64,000 nucleotides of DNA, taken from assembly GCA_000163695.1 (NCBI GenBank), contig GG774889.1, positions 173,670-237,669 on the forward strand, given 5' to 3'. The notes below the pieces were generated by a model. The model had not been told where the DNA came from. It did not search any database and saw only the letters and a program-made list of their open reading frames with translations. Both the position numbers and the translations under genes were made by a program. Position 1 is the stretch's first letter, and every line of letters begins with the position of its first letter. Shown here piece after piece: positions 43,186 to 52,355 of this stretch. The stretch comes from Bacteroidetes oral taxon 274 str. F0058. GTDB lineage: Bacteria > Bacteroidota > Bacteroidia > Bacteroidales > Paludibacteraceae.

Positions 43186-44996
43186 TGTGCGTATCCTCCT
43201 TGAACTACAACCCTGCCGAACATTTCGAGTATAAGAGCTTCTATGTTGTTTATACCTTCTTGTAATGTCTGAGGGGAAATATTGATATTATCCAAAAATT
43301 TACCGATTGTAATATTGACCACTTTGGGACCGCCCGCCGCTGCGGTACTCGTATTTGCTTGCGACAGACCGTTGTTTTGTGATATGTTGTTTTTTATGCC
43401 TTCGAGCAACTTTGTATTGGTTGCTTCTTCAAGCATTTTTTCCTCTTCCGAGGCTTTTTTCTGGTTTTCTTTTTGTTGTTTTTCTGCCCTGGATGCAGCT
43501 ATGCCTTTTTCTCTGCCTTTTGCGTAGGCTTCGCCGAGATTTTTTGTCGAAGCAACAGCATTTTGTACCGCCTCCACGCCGGATATGTTTTTAGCGGCGA
43601 GCTTAGCCATCTCCCACGCCTGCCCGAATTTGCCCGAGAAGAGCAGAGAGATGGCTTTACCCATTCCTCCTATGCCTTCGAGTAATCCTTTTATGCGGTC
43701 TATGACAAAGTCTTTCAGGATTTTACCGAATCCCTTGATTACCTCCCATACTCCGTAGATAGCACCCCGAAAACCTTCGAACTTTTTCCAAGCCAATATT
43801 ATGCCAGCTACGAGCCCTACCACCAACGCCGAGACCCAAACTATCGGATTTGCCAATATTGCCATATTAGAGAGCATAACGGCAAGAGTAAACCCATTCT
43901 GAACGAGAGTTATAATGCCTACAACAGTCTTATATGCCAACACGGCAGCCAAAAGAGTGCCGATAGTGGCAGCAAGTCCTATCACTATCGGGTTGCCCTC
44001 TTTGAACTTATCTATCAGCCACACTATGCCCGAGCCGACAGTATCTATTACTTGTGTAGCAAAACTTACAAGCGGATTCAGTATCGGCGATATTGCCGAG
44101 AAGATATTGACGGCCATCTCCGACAGAGAGTTATACATTTTATTCACTCTGCCTTCGAGCGTATTAGATGCTATTTCGGCTCCTTTGTAAAACTGTCCTC
44201 CCTCTTGGGTAGCCCACTGTAACGCCTGTGAAAGCATCTCGGACGATATTTTTCCTTGCGACATTTTCTCTGTTAGACTGTCCATGCTTTCGCCCGTTTT
44301 GTCGCTTATGATCTGCAATGGATTGAAGCCGGCTTCCTTCATATTCGCCAGGTCGTCTCCCATCAGCTTGCCTGTGGCGGTTGCATTCGAGAACGCTTGT
44401 GCCAGACTACTCATACGGTTGGAGTCGCCCATAGCGATATCGCCTATCTGTTTCAGTTTGTCAAAAGCAAAACCGCTCGACATACCGAAAGACATCATAA
44501 GCTTCTGCGACTCTATCAGTTCGGCTTTGTCGTAACCCGTTTTTGCCGCATATTGCGACATATTGCCGAAGAGTTTGTCGGTACCGCTGCGGTCTCCGTG
44601 CATAAGAGCCAAGACTTCACGTCGCTGACGTTGGTCGTTCATACCTTTTGTGATAGACGCACCCAATCCGTCTTTGAGCATCATCAGCGGGTTTTTTATA
44701 TAAGCTGCTCCCGGTATTGAGTTTAAGACCTCTTTTGTCTTTGTTTTAAACAACGAGTCCTTGCCTAACTTTTTTGTATTGCCTATTCTTTGTTCGAGTT
44801 GTTTTATTTCGGTATTTATGGCGCGTATTTTATTTATTTCGCCCGAAGGAATCAGGTCTCTTTTTTTCTGCAGCTCGTCCATTCTGCCAAGCAATTGTTT
44901 GATACTCGACGTCGTTCGGTCGAAGTCTGAAGATATGCCTACATCTATGAGTACGTTGCGCTTTAAAGAATGAATATAATCTAATATATTTGCCAT
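43182..44996 (-). CDS. Tail tape measure protein
   Basis: The protein has 604 residues from the ATG at 44996. The N-terminal tape-measure domain runs from about residue 130 to 320 (FGNMSQYAAKTGYDKAELIE, then GDDLANMKEAGFNPLQIISD). Two groups of hydrophobic segments lie near residues 340-410 (PIVIGLAATIGTLLAAVLA and WVSALVVGLVAGIILAWKKF). The C-terminus is helical and Lys/Glu-rich. At roughly 0.15 nm per residue the tail would be about 90 nm. The upstream in-frame start at 45029 is less likely. Confidence 0.88.
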   Translation of the reverse strand: MANILDYIHSLKRNVLIDVGISSDFDRTTSSIKQLLGRMDELQKKRDLIPSGEINKIRAINTEIKQLEQRIGNTKKLGKDSLFKTKTKEVLNSIPGAAYIKNPLMMLKDGLGASITKGMNDQRQRREVLALMHGDRSGTDKLFGNMSQYAAKTGYDKAELIESQKLMMSFGMSSGFAFDKLKQIGDIAMGDSNRMSSLAQAFSNATATGKLMGDDLANMKEAGFNPLQIISDKTGESMDSLTEKMSQGKISSEMLSQALQWATQEGGQFYKGAEIASNTLEGRVNKMYNSLSEMAVNIFSAISPILNPLVSFATQVIDTVGSGIVWLIDKFKEGNPIVIGLAATIGTLLAAVLAYKTVVGIITLVQNGFTLAVMLSNMAILANPIVWVSALVVGLVAGIILAWKKFEGFRGAIYGVWEVIKGFGKILKDFVIDRIKGLLEGIGGMGKAISLLFSGKFGQAWEMAKLAAKNISGVEAVQNAVASTKNLGEAYAKGREKGIAASRAEKQQKENQKKASEEEKMLEEATNTKLLEGIKNNISQNNGLSQANTSTAAAGGPKVVNITIGKFLDNINISPQTLQEGINNIEALILEMFGRVVVQGGYAQ

Positions 44997-45155
44997 TTTT
45001 GTGATGAAATAATTTTTTGTGTAAAACACCTCTGCCGATTAAAGCATCGATTGTTGTTTTTCTCTCTGTTTTCGATAGATAATTGTGTGTGATTTAATGT
45101 TTTATCGGCAAGGGTGTTGTTTGTCAATGAGCCAGTGTGACGGCATTGTCTTTGT

Positions 45156-45700
45156 TTAAATAATACTTCGTCCTACGCCTTTCTCCCAAAGTTTAAGGGC
45201 AATGCCCGTGCGGTAATAAAATAGTTCGGGATTTTCCCTCAACATTTCACTGCCCAGAAACATTACCCCAAAAACAGTGTTTGTCTCGAAGTTCGTCTCA
45301 AACTCTTCTTTTCCTTTGTCTAAACAGCGTAAAAAGAGCTTTTTTTTAGTTCCAACGAGTTTTGTACCTGTAGCAATGCCGCTATCAGATACTCTTCGTT
45401 GTCTCTTATCTCACTGTCTCCGTCGAGCCACAATTCGCTGAGCAGAAATTCGTTTGCTTTGACGAATCCGAGTTCCGAATTTACGGTCATCATCGTATAA
45501 GTGCCTATCTCAGCGACTCCTATCGGTCTGAGTACAGCCAACTTACCTTCTACCTCTATCACATTCAGTTTGCGGGGGGCATATTCCTGCTGCCAGCCCT
45601 CTATGCGTTGACGACCGAAACGTTCGTACAGACGTGCCAACACATCGTTTTTCGGTTTATTGACAGCAGGGATACCTGCGGTTTGTTCCTTCTTTGCCAT
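45156..45700 (-). CDS. Tail assembly chaperone, -1 frameshift product (G-T type)
   Basis: The long form is read from 45700 to 45341, then after a -1 slip on an A8 run (45347-45340) from 45341 to 45156. It has 181 residues: the first 120 of the short chaperone plus 61 new ones (KLFLRCLDKGKEEFETNF and on to WEKGVGRSII). The slip site is A-AAA-AAA followed by AGC, one of the most shift-prone bacterial sequences. A frameshifted chaperone between tube and tape-measure genes is a conserved feature of long-tailed phages and tailocins. The extension is open and stop-free only in the -1 frame. Confidence 0.82.
45320..45700 (-). CDS. Tail assembly chaperone, short form (G type)
   Basis: The protein has 126 residues. 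The N-terminus is a flexible Lys/Pro stretch, then VLARLYERFGRQRIEGWQQE and LNVIEVEGKLAVLRPIGVAE. The end LELKKSSFYAV is what results when no frameshift happens. It lies seven bases after the tube gene. Such chaperones coat the tape measure before tube polymerisation. The long form is listed separately. Confidence 0.78.
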   Translation of the reverse strand: MAKKEQTAGIPAVNKPKNDVLARLYERFGRQRIEGWQQEYAPRKLNVIEVEGKLAVLRPIGVAEIGTYTMMTVNSELGFVKANEFLLSELWLDGDSEIRDNEEYLIAALLQVQNSLELKKSSFYAV

Positions 45701-45707
45701 AGCCGTT

Positions 45708-46151
45708 TTATTCTTTTACTTGAATAATATCCATAGCAATGAACGGTAGAGTTACCTCCCGCATTTTTGCATTCTGTTCCATAGCATTGGCAACCTCCGT
45801 AAAGGCTATCCCGCGTACATTGAAGATTGTTTTGGGAGACATAGCCGATTTTTGCAGCTTTATCGTCATAGATATTGCCTCGTGCGGCACTTCGGTGATG
45901 TCGTTGTAACCTGCTATGATTGCTGCTTGATTTAAAGCATCCAACTCAAATCCGAGAATCTTTACGTTTCCCTCACATTTAATGTTACCCTCCTGTATGT
46001 CGATAGGGTTTTGTCCTGCTCCATACAGATGTTCTTTTTCTACACTTTTTTTCAGTTCAAATCCACGCAGACCGTTTATTCGTCTGCCCAACAAGATTAG
46101 TTCGCCGTGTTTCCACGCACACTCGTTGCTCGAAATATTTACATTTGCCAT
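45708..46151 (-). CDS. Tail tube protein
   Basis: The protein has 147 residues of mainly beta structure. WKHGELILLGRRINGLRGFE, LYGAGQNPIDIQEGNIKCEG and VRGIAFTEVANAMEQNAKMR match contractile-tail tube proteins of the XkdM/gp19-like fold, which form stacked hexamer rings. Position directly after the sheath and before the chaperones is canonical. Confidence 0.78.
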   Translation of the reverse strand: MANVNISSNECAWKHGELILLGRRINGLRGFELKKSVEKEHLYGAGQNPIDIQEGNIKCEGNVKILGFELDALNQAAIIAGYNDITEVPHEAISMTIKLQKSAMSPKTIFNVRGIAFTEVANAMEQNAKMREVTLPFIAMDIIQVKE

Positions 46152-46162
46152 ATTCGTAGTTA

Positions 46163-47314
46163 TTATTTATTTATTGTTGCCGTCAGACCGAGTCTGATTT
46201 TGATCCAAGTAAGGTATCCCAGAGGCAGTACCTTAATATCCACAGGCAGATTCGATGTATTTGCCAGATTGACCGAGCGGTCTACCTCTACGGCTATGTC
46301 GGATACCTGTCCTCTTAGCCCTGCCCACAAAGAAGATTCTATAACGTTCTCGATATAAGAAGCCTCCGAGTCGTTGATAGAGCCATTGCTTTTGAGCGTT
46401 ACGAAGTTTTCGACAAAGGGCTGAAAAGCAATCGATGCTATACGTTGTGCCTTGTCGATGACTCTTCCGTGAACAAGTATTCTGAAGTCGTCGTCAGAGC
46501 ACATATTGTCTACTCCGAAGAAGTATCCTGCTACACCGGTGCGGTGGTGAAAAGTCAAGAAGCCTGCATCGTGTAGTGTCTCCATTTCGTTTATCTCTTC
46601 GATAGGCTTGGAACCGATGTAGATGCTTTCTGCTGTCAGAGCACCGTTCTGTCCGCTGCCGAGTTTTACGTGTGCAGGATATTTGACCGCACGAGCCAAT
46701 GCAAGGCTAACCGCAGCCGAACCATTGCCTTTTGTTGTGCCACCGAGCACCACTGCTGCATATCCGTTAGCCTGTTCTTTTGGCTTGTAGTTGTTCGTTG
46801 CCGCTTCGTTAGCTACTCTGCCTTCGATGAAAATTCGTAAAGGCATATTTTTCGATTGCTGTGTCTCTGCCAATATTTTTGCCTTGGCAACGGCTTTTGC
46901 CACGTCCGTGTCGAGAAAATCCGTTCCTGCATTGTATGCAGCTTCGGGACTGCGTGCCACGGCAACCATATTGATGGCTCCATTGCTCTGTCGCAAAGCA
47001 TTTTGCAGCCCATCTGCCGAAGTAACGTCCAGCACGGACTCCATAGTCTTATCGGCTTTTGTGCCGTAGATATAAAGCAGCTGTTTGCCTCCGAGCTCTT
47101 GATAATACTCTTTTATCAAACCCCACATAAAAGGCTCTTTGTCCTTTCCGTATCCTTTCTGTTCCGCATCTTGCAGATTGTAAATCGGTCGCAAAGCGTT
47201 GATGTTACCCACTTCTTTAACTGTTGCTACAAGGCAGGGAACGGCATCCAAAGCAGTAATCTCACGTAGCAGATTACCGTTAGAAACTGTTATTTTTGCT
47301 CCTGGAAATCCCAT
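46163..47314 (-). CDS. Contractile tail sheath protein (DUF2586-like)
   Basis: The protein has 383 residues from the ATG at 47314 (MGFPGAKITVSNGNLLREI). DUF2586-like features include NINALRPIYNLQDAEQKGYG, RIFIEGRVANEAATNNYKPK and LTFHHRTGVAGYFFGVDNMC, with a C-terminal sheath domain (RILVHGRVIDKAQRIASIAF). The frame is open up to 47488, but that extension covers the early terminator and late promoter and is not translated. It is the first gene of the tail operon, which makes the particle contractile. Confidence 0.85.
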   Translation of the reverse strand: MGFPGAKITVSNGNLLREITALDAVPCLVATVKEVGNINALRPIYNLQDAEQKGYGKDKEPFMWGLIKEYYQELGGKQLLYIYGTKADKTMESVLDVTSADGLQNALRQSNGAINMVAVARSPEAAYNAGTDFLDTDVAKAVAKAKILAETQQSKNMPLRIFIEGRVANEAATNNYKPKEQANGYAAVVLGGTTKGNGSAAVSLALARAVKYPAHVKLGSGQNGALTAESIYIGSKPIEEINEMETLHDAGFLTFHHRTGVAGYFFGVDNMCSDDDFRILVHGRVIDKAQRIASIAFQPFVENFVTLKSNGSINDSEASYIENVIESSLWAGLRGQVSDIAVEVDRSVNLANTSNLPVDIKVLPLGYLTWIKIRLGLTATINK

Positions 47315-47368
47315 AATTAATTTTTTTTTATTGTTATTATATTTGTTAATTGACTTTGAATTTCGAGG

Positions 47369-47400
47369 CAAAAGTACAAGCTCCCGATAACCCCACCAAA
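47369..47400 (-). promoter_or_regulatory. Promoter of the tail operon
   Basis: The minus strand has TTTG (47400-47397), 20 bases, then TACTTTTG (47376-47369), a full two-box Bacteroidota promoter 55 bases upstream of the sheath start. It looks readable by the host's primary sigma factor without a phage activator. Confidence 0.72.
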
Positions 47401-47420
47401 AAGCTGTGTCAGAATGGCAT

Positions 47421-47458
47421 AAAAAAAATAAAACGGTCTTGTATCCAAACAAAACCGT
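47421..47458 (-). terminator. Terminator of the early operon
   Basis: On the minus strand ACGGTTTTG pairs with CAAGACCGT (one G-U pair) and is followed by a long T-rich run. It isolates the transposition genes from the tail operon. Confidence 0.75.
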
Positions 47459-47484
47459 CTCTCTGCCAATATGCCCATAATGCC

Positions 47485-47682
47485 TCACTCATCGTCTTTG
47501 TCGAGCGAAAGATAACGCCAGAACGTTCGTTCGCTCATCGGGTAGCTCTTACGTACGATATGTCGGTAGACCCAGCGTTTGCATCTGTCCTGTCTGCCCT
47601 CTTCGTAGTTGTCGGCTACAAGTTGTTTGACGATTTCGGATCTTTTTTTGATATTCTCATTCATTTTCTCCCTTTCTCCCAC
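47485..47682 (-). CDS. Small helical protein, last early gene
   Basis: The protein has 65 residues and is highly charged. ENIKKRSEIVKQLVADNYEE and SYPMSERTFWRYLSLDKDDE suggest three helices, with SERTFWRYL resembling a recognition helix. It occupies the place where Mu encodes its middle or late activators (Mor and C), but it is much shorter. It could be a small DNA-binding regulator. There is no family match. Confidence 0.55.
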   Translation of the reverse strand: MGEREKMNENIKKRSEIVKQLVADNYEEGRQDRCKRWVYRHIVRKSYPMSERTFWRYLSLDKDDE

Positions 47683-47749
47683 AATTTTTAGTTGAACCCT
47701 ATTCTTTTTATCTCTACATTATTAAAACATTTTACATTCCTACATTGTC

Positions 47750-48388
47750 TTATGCTTCGGTCATACCCAAAGGTACGCTGATCCATTTACCGTATTCGTC
47801 TTTGTACTCGGCACGAACAAACGTTTTGCTCACTTGCGGGCGATACGCTTTTTCGATTATTTCGACACCGTCTATCAGCTCGGCGTTGCCGCTTTCGGCA
47901 GCGAGCTTTCGGAGTTGCATCACACGGCTTGCTTTGAGGTTGCCCTTTGTGTCTCGGCTCAGGAGCTTCATTATGGCATCTACAAGCAGACGGCTTCGGT
48001 CATCTTGGGCGAACGAATTTATCACCTCTTTTACCTTTGCTATGCCTTCGTTTACTGTGTCGTCGTAGTCGTCGGTCTGATGGTTGCCCAGAGTAATTCT
48101 GTACATACCGTCGGAAGTACTGAAAGTATTGCTTCGCTGGTCGGGCTTAGTGTTGAATATATCCTCTTTTAGTTTCAATGCATCGGCAAACCGCGCATAG
48201 ACTGCCTGTTTGCATTTTGCCAGCCCGTTGCTGACCACTTGCAGTGTAGGGAATACCTCTCTGATAGTCTCATCGACCAATTGCTTGTAAGCGTCGCGGT
48301 TCTGTTCCCGCATAGCTTTACGCTCTTTTTCCTCTCTGTAACGGCGAAACTCCTCGGCTTCCTTCCCTGTCAATCTTATTTCTTCCAT
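47750..48388 (-). CDS. DUF3164 family protein
   Basis: The protein has 212 residues, with a charged helical N-terminus (AEEFRRYREEKERKAMREQ) and a core with TSDGMYRITLGNHQTDDYDD and NSFAQDDRSRLLVDAIMKLL. This is the DUF3164 pattern found in the early regions of Mu-like phages. Its function is unknown, probably in DNA replication or transposition. It lies between the second ATPase and the 65-residue protein. Confidence 0.85.
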   Translation of the reverse strand: MEEIRLTGKEAEEFRRYREEKERKAMREQNRDAYKQLVDETIREVFPTLQVVSNGLAKCKQAVYARFADALKLKEDIFNTKPDQRSNTFSTSDGMYRITLGNHQTDDYDDTVNEGIAKVKEVINSFAQDDRSRLLVDAIMKLLSRDTKGNLKASRVMQLRKLAAESGNAELIDGVEIIEKAYRPQVSKTFVRAEYKDEYGKWISVPLGMTEA

Positions 48389-48449
48389 ATTGCATTAATT
48401 TTTTATTTGTGTTAGTAAATAATATTTTGTTTTTGTATAATTGTTATTA

Positions 48450-49106
48450 TCAATGATTTGTGATTTCGAACATAGCAGCCTTCTCTTCGCTCACCGTTAT
48501 TGTCTTGCCTCCGCCGTATCTGCTTGTCGGGTAGGCACGGAAGCCTTCCACTTTGATTACCACATCGCTGTCACGCCATATTTTGAGGGCTGTTCTGCCT
48601 TCGGGGTAGTTGCCTGCGAGGTGCGTAACGTAGATAAACAGCTTCTCGGAGAAACGCTTTTTCCACCGCAGGTATGTCTCGGTATTCAGCCCCAAAAACT
48701 GTATCGAGTCTATTATGACTATCTTAGGGCTTTTCCTCTTCGAGAGGCGACGTTCTATATCTTTGATATCCTCGTTGTTGAGTACTATGAAGCGACTCGC
48801 CTTCACCTCGTCCATTCGGCAACGCCTCAGCGCTTCGGCAAACGAGGCACTTACGCCCTCTTCGATGGAGTCGTATGCTACCAAATGCCATTTGGTGAGA
48901 TATTTTGCCAGCTGCATCGTAAAGCTTGTTTTGCCGTTCTTGGGCAGTCCTCCTATGCACCACGTCCCTTTTAGCTCGGGTTTGCCCACAGCCTCGAGCC
49001 ATTGTCCGTCGAATTCGCATATATCTCTCTTCAACGACAGCACATCGCCTGCCGAATACGCCCGTCGTAATCCCTCTGCCGCAATATCTCGTTTTGCCTC
49101 AGCCAT
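48450..49106 (-). CDS. RecA/DnaB-like P-loop ATPase of the early region
   Basis: The protein has 218 residues. Walker A is GGLPKNGKTSF near residue 50 and Walker B is KIVIIDSIQFLG. The layout resembles RecA/DnaB-type (KaiC-like) ATPases without extra domains. It lies two bases after the MuB-like gene. Mu itself has no such gene, and it may act as a helicase loader or DNA-strand factor. It is distinct from the AAA ATPases of eCIS injection systems, though that is worth testing. Confidence 0.75.
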   Translation of the reverse strand: MAEAKRDIAAEGLRRAYSAGDVLSLKRDICEFDGQWLEAVGKPELKGTWCIGGLPKNGKTSFTMQLAKYLTKWHLVAYDSIEEGVSASFAEALRRCRMDEVKASRFIVLNNEDIKDIERRLSKRKSPKIVIIDSIQFLGLNTETYLRWKKRFSEKLFIYVTHLAGNYPEGRTALKIWRDSDVVIKVEGFRAYPTSRYGGGKTITVSEEKAAMFEITNH

Positions 49107-49108
49107 AT

Positions 49109-50005
49109 CTATTCGCCTATTTTTGTCAGTTCTTTGTATATTCTTCTTAGCGAAGGTATTCGGTCGTCGCCCATCGTCTTGCGGAGTACCTTGTTCACAT
49201 CGACGCTTACGCCGCGAGCTTCGGCGTTTACCTTTATTATCATAGCGGCACTTGCCTGCAACATCTTCTCTTTCTCTTCTTTACCCAAAGGCACAGCCTT
49301 GCCATAGCGTCGCCCGAAGCGGCTGAACATCTCGGTGTAACCTACCTTTTTTACCGATATTGAGCGATTTATCTTTGCCTCCAACCCGTCGGCTCCCATC
49401 ATATAGAACCCGCAGGTATTCTCCACAGCGTTCCACAGAGCTTTGAGCTCAAGGAAAGCCGTATAGTCGAGGTCGCCCGCTTCGTCGAGGATAATCAAAG
49501 GGGTCGGCAGCGTTTTAAGATAAAACACCAAATCTTCGTAGACGTCCGCATAACGTCCCGTGCTGCCAACCCCGAACGATTTGGCTATGTGTCTTATTAA
49601 TCTCTGTTTCGACTTCGCCTGTGAGCAATCGACGTATACCACGCCTTTGTGTGTAGCGGTATAGTGTTTTGCCGAATAACTCTTGCCGATGTCCGACATA
49701 TCGCACAGCATAGCCGACAGGCTGCCTGCCTGACACGCTTCGAGCTGTGTGGTGATGAACTGAAAAACGGGTGTATTCGCTGTCTTCCACTCCGTAGTGT
49801 CGTTGAGATTTACCCCTATTTTTCGGGCAATACTCATCCATTGTGCATCGCTGATGACACGGTCGAGTTCACCGTTTTTTGTACGGCTGTACTGGCTCGC
49901 ACTGATACCCAAACTAACGGCAAACTTGCTGTCTGAGCCTGAAAAATTGCTCCTGCTTACCTCTAATGCCTTTAAAATCTTTTGTTTAATTTCCTTTGTA
50001 ATCAT
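49109..50005 (-). CDS. MuB-like AAA+ transposition ATPase
   Basis: The protein has 298 residues. An N-terminal HTH (FAVSLGISASQYSRTKNGEL) precedes the AAA+ domain with P-loop CDMSDIGKSYSA and Walker B PLIILDEAGDLDY. A C-terminal helical domain follows. MuB-type proteins bind target DNA, activate the transposase and give target immunity. It directly follows the transposase gene. Confidence 0.9.
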   Translation of the reverse strand: MITKEIKQKILKALEVSRSNFSGSDSKFAVSLGISASQYSRTKNGELDRVISDAQWMSIARKIGVNLNDTTEWKTANTPVFQFITTQLEACQAGSLSAMLCDMSDIGKSYSAKHYTATHKGVVYVDCSQAKSKQRLIRHIAKSFGVGSTGRYADVYEDLVFYLKTLPTPLIILDEAGDLDYTAFLELKALWNAVENTCGFYMMGADGLEAKINRSISVKKVGYTEMFSRFGRRYGKAVPLGKEEKEKMLQASAAMIIKVNAEARGVSVDVNKVLRKTMGDDRIPSLRRIYKELTKIGE

Positions 50006-50052
50006 ATTATTTGGTGTTTTATTGTTTGATAATCAAATATTTAATTCGTGTT

Positions 50053-52041
50053 TTATAATTGTTCGATTGCTATACTGCCATAATTAATATCCTCCGTCCA
50101 TTCTTCGGTTACCTCGTAACCTTTTGGTTGTTCGCTCTCTACAATGTCCGCTTCTATATTAGAAATGTATGTGTTTGTCTCGGGTTTTATTTTTCCGACC
50201 TTGCCTATCTCTGCCCGACGGTCTCGTATCATTTTATCAAACTTTGCCGCTCTTTTTTGCTGATGCAGCATATTTGCCCTGTCTTCGTCGGTCTGCTCTA
50301 TGGTGTTCTCGTTGTAGCGGTATTGTCGGCGGTTCACAGCCTCGCCTATGTATGTATCTCCCTGATACAGATATACCCGCTCCACGCTGCCGTCCACCTC
50401 GGGCAACCAATAGGCTTCTACCTTATAGTTGTTTGGTTTTAGCTGTTTTAGACTTTCGAAGTCAATGAGTTCGAATTCGCCGTTGGCAGCCTTGACGTAG
50501 TCGTTGTTGTAGATGGTGCAGCTGTCCATATTGCCTACGTATCGGTACAGCCTCCAGCGCGGTGCACTTATTATATTCGGATTTGCAAACCTCAGCAGTA
50601 CGTCTCTGCGGGTCATACCGGGGTAGATTTTTTGTTGCGGGTGAAGTTGATTGTTGTACTCGTCAATATCGCTAAGGTCGTCTGCCACTATTGTTTGCGG
50701 TTGGTATTGCGGTTCGAGGTAGTCGCCTTTTACCTTGTTTCTGATGCTCTTATAGGCTTCGTGCCTCGAGTACCATCGTCCGCGTGTGTGTCCGTTCTTT
50801 TTCGATACGCCATACTTCAATTGTTTGTTGGTGTGTTCGGCACGTTTACTCCAAGCCGACGGGTTGAAGTACACGAACGGGAACACATCTCCCAACCATT
50901 CCATATCCGCTATCAGGTGGTGCTCGGCATCGAGCTGCCCTCCAATGGGTAGCCCCAGTTCAAGACACTGGCAGAACATATTGCGGAGAGCTTCTTTCAC
51001 CGTCTCTGTCGTGGGTTTGCCTATTATGTATGCCGGGCGGAAGATGTAGCCACTTACAACATCCGTTGCCTGATACTTATACACCCACCCTTTGACGCTT
51101 CGGCGGCTTAGAGCGACGTCGTCTATCGTTATCTTAGACATAGTCCATTGTCCTCGTTTGCGATAGTTTTTGGGTCGCATTTTGTCGGTGTAGTCGAAGT
51201 TGCCGTTGCGGTCTTCGTATATTGCCGTCAGATTAATTGCCTTTTTAAGATAGTTCCATACGGTAGTCTTCGATACCTCTATCGGACGACCGTTTTTGTC
51301 CCGAAACTCTTTCGGGTCGAAGACCTCGCCTGTCTCTTTGTCGTATATCTCTACGTTGCCGCGTACAAAGGCTATATAATCCTCATATACCTGCTCGGCA
51401 AAAGGTTTGTCCGTCGTACGATACAGTGCCAAGAACAGATTTTCCATTCTACGGCTTACCACACGTGTGCTGTCGTTGCCTATTTTACCACTTAGCAATG
51501 ACTTTGCTCCGTCTTTGCAATACTTTTTAAATACCCTTTCGAAATACCGAACATTGCCAAACTGTCGGCAGTTGTACTCCCGTGCACTTTTTGTGTAGAG
51601 TTCGAACATCTGTCGCCACATCTCGCCTTTCGGCATCTTGCGTACCCCGAAACCTTTGCGGGCATTCTCGACGCTATCTTTTTGTTCTTTAATGTTTTTG
51701 AGTATTGAGGCACAGTTGGTATGCTCCAGCACCTCTTCCAGGCTTAAAGGTTGCCCGTTGGGTTTGCGGTAATTATCGAAGAAAGTCCGTATATCAGGGT
51801 CTATGTTGACAAATATTCTTTCCTGCGATACTTTTGAGTCGTCACTTATTTTTAGTCCGAGTTTTTTAAGGCGGTCGTATTTTATCTTGTCCGTATCAAA
51901 CTCTATGCACGAGTCTTCGCCTCTGCCGCATATACGAAGCTTCCCGTTGCGACTGTCGTTCCACAGTTGCGTATCGCTCAGCCCCGCCTCGTGCCACTGG
52001 CGGCGGTTGATTCTTACGGTATTGCCTTCTATTTGATACAT
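50053..52041 (-). CDS. MuA-type DDE transposase
   Basis: The protein has 662 residues. An N-terminal DNA-binding HTH (VRINRRQWHEAGLSDTQLW) precedes a linker and the retroviral-integrase-like core. Likely catalytic acids are in TIDDVALSRR (about 307/308), GGQLDAEHHL (about 371) and SKRAEHTNKQLKYG (Glu about 402). A C-terminal Mu-type beta barrel and tail follow. It cuts and joins the element ends during replicative or conservative transposition. The frame is intact and the DDE set is complete, so the element should be able to move. Confidence 0.92.
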   Translation of the reverse strand: MYQIEGNTVRINRRQWHEAGLSDTQLWNDSRNGKLRICGRGEDSCIEFDTDKIKYDRLKKLGLKISDDSKVSQERIFVNIDPDIRTFFDNYRKPNGQPLSLEEVLEHTNCASILKNIKEQKDSVENARKGFGVRKMPKGEMWRQMFELYTKSAREYNCRQFGNVRYFERVFKKYCKDGAKSLLSGKIGNDSTRVVSRRMENLFLALYRTTDKPFAEQVYEDYIAFVRGNVEIYDKETGEVFDPKEFRDKNGRPIEVSKTTVWNYLKKAINLTAIYEDRNGNFDYTDKMRPKNYRKRGQWTMSKITIDDVALSRRSVKGWVYKYQATDVVSGYIFRPAYIIGKPTTETVKEALRNMFCQCLELGLPIGGQLDAEHHLIADMEWLGDVFPFVYFNPSAWSKRAEHTNKQLKYGVSKKNGHTRGRWYSRHEAYKSIRNKVKGDYLEPQYQPQTIVADDLSDIDEYNNQLHPQQKIYPGMTRRDVLLRFANPNIISAPRWRLYRYVGNMDSCTIYNNDYVKAANGEFELIDFESLKQLKPNNYKVEAYWLPEVDGSVERVYLYQGDTYIGEAVNRRQYRYNENTIEQTDEDRANMLHQQKRAAKFDKMIRDRRAEIGKVGKIKPETNTYISNIEADIVESEQPKGYEVTEEWTEDINYGSIAIEQL

Positions 52042-52147
52042 AATTTAAGGTGTTTTTGTAGCTGCGTACTATTTTTTTTGTCTCATAAGCTAAGTTGCTA
52101 TAAATCACAGATTTGTTCGCAATCTAACTCAAAAAAAGAAACGGCAA

Positions 52148-52330
52148 TTACCTAACAGTTAGGTCTTTATATGTTGCTTTGTAATATTTACGTACCTTCT
52201 CTGCTTTTTTGCCTGTTGCATTATCGTATATAGCTGCTCTCACAGTGTGCCTGCTACACCCACATGCCCGTGCTATATCGTTTATAAAACCATATCTGGG
52301 CGTTAATTTTTCTGTTTGTTGCTTTGTCAT
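52148..52330 (-). CDS. Ner-like small HTH regulator
   Basis: The protein has 60 residues from the ATG at 52330 (MTKQQTEKLTPRYGFIND). The HTH is FINDIARACGCSRHTVRAA. Its position as first early gene, divergent from the repressor gene, is that of Ner in Mu or Cro in lambda. It would turn down the early promoter and the repressor promoter. A longer in-frame reading is rejected because it covers the operators and early promoter. Confidence 0.72.
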   Translation of the reverse strand: MTKQQTEKLTPRYGFINDIARACGCSRHTVRAAIYDNATGKKAEKVRKYYKATYKDLTVR

Positions 52331-52355
52331 TTTTTTTCTAATTTTGTCCGTTTTT

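Noticed and set aside
47315..47488. N-terminal extension of the sheath reading frame
   Set aside because: It covers a hairpin terminator and a two-box promoter, and the extra residues do not resemble a sheath N-terminus.
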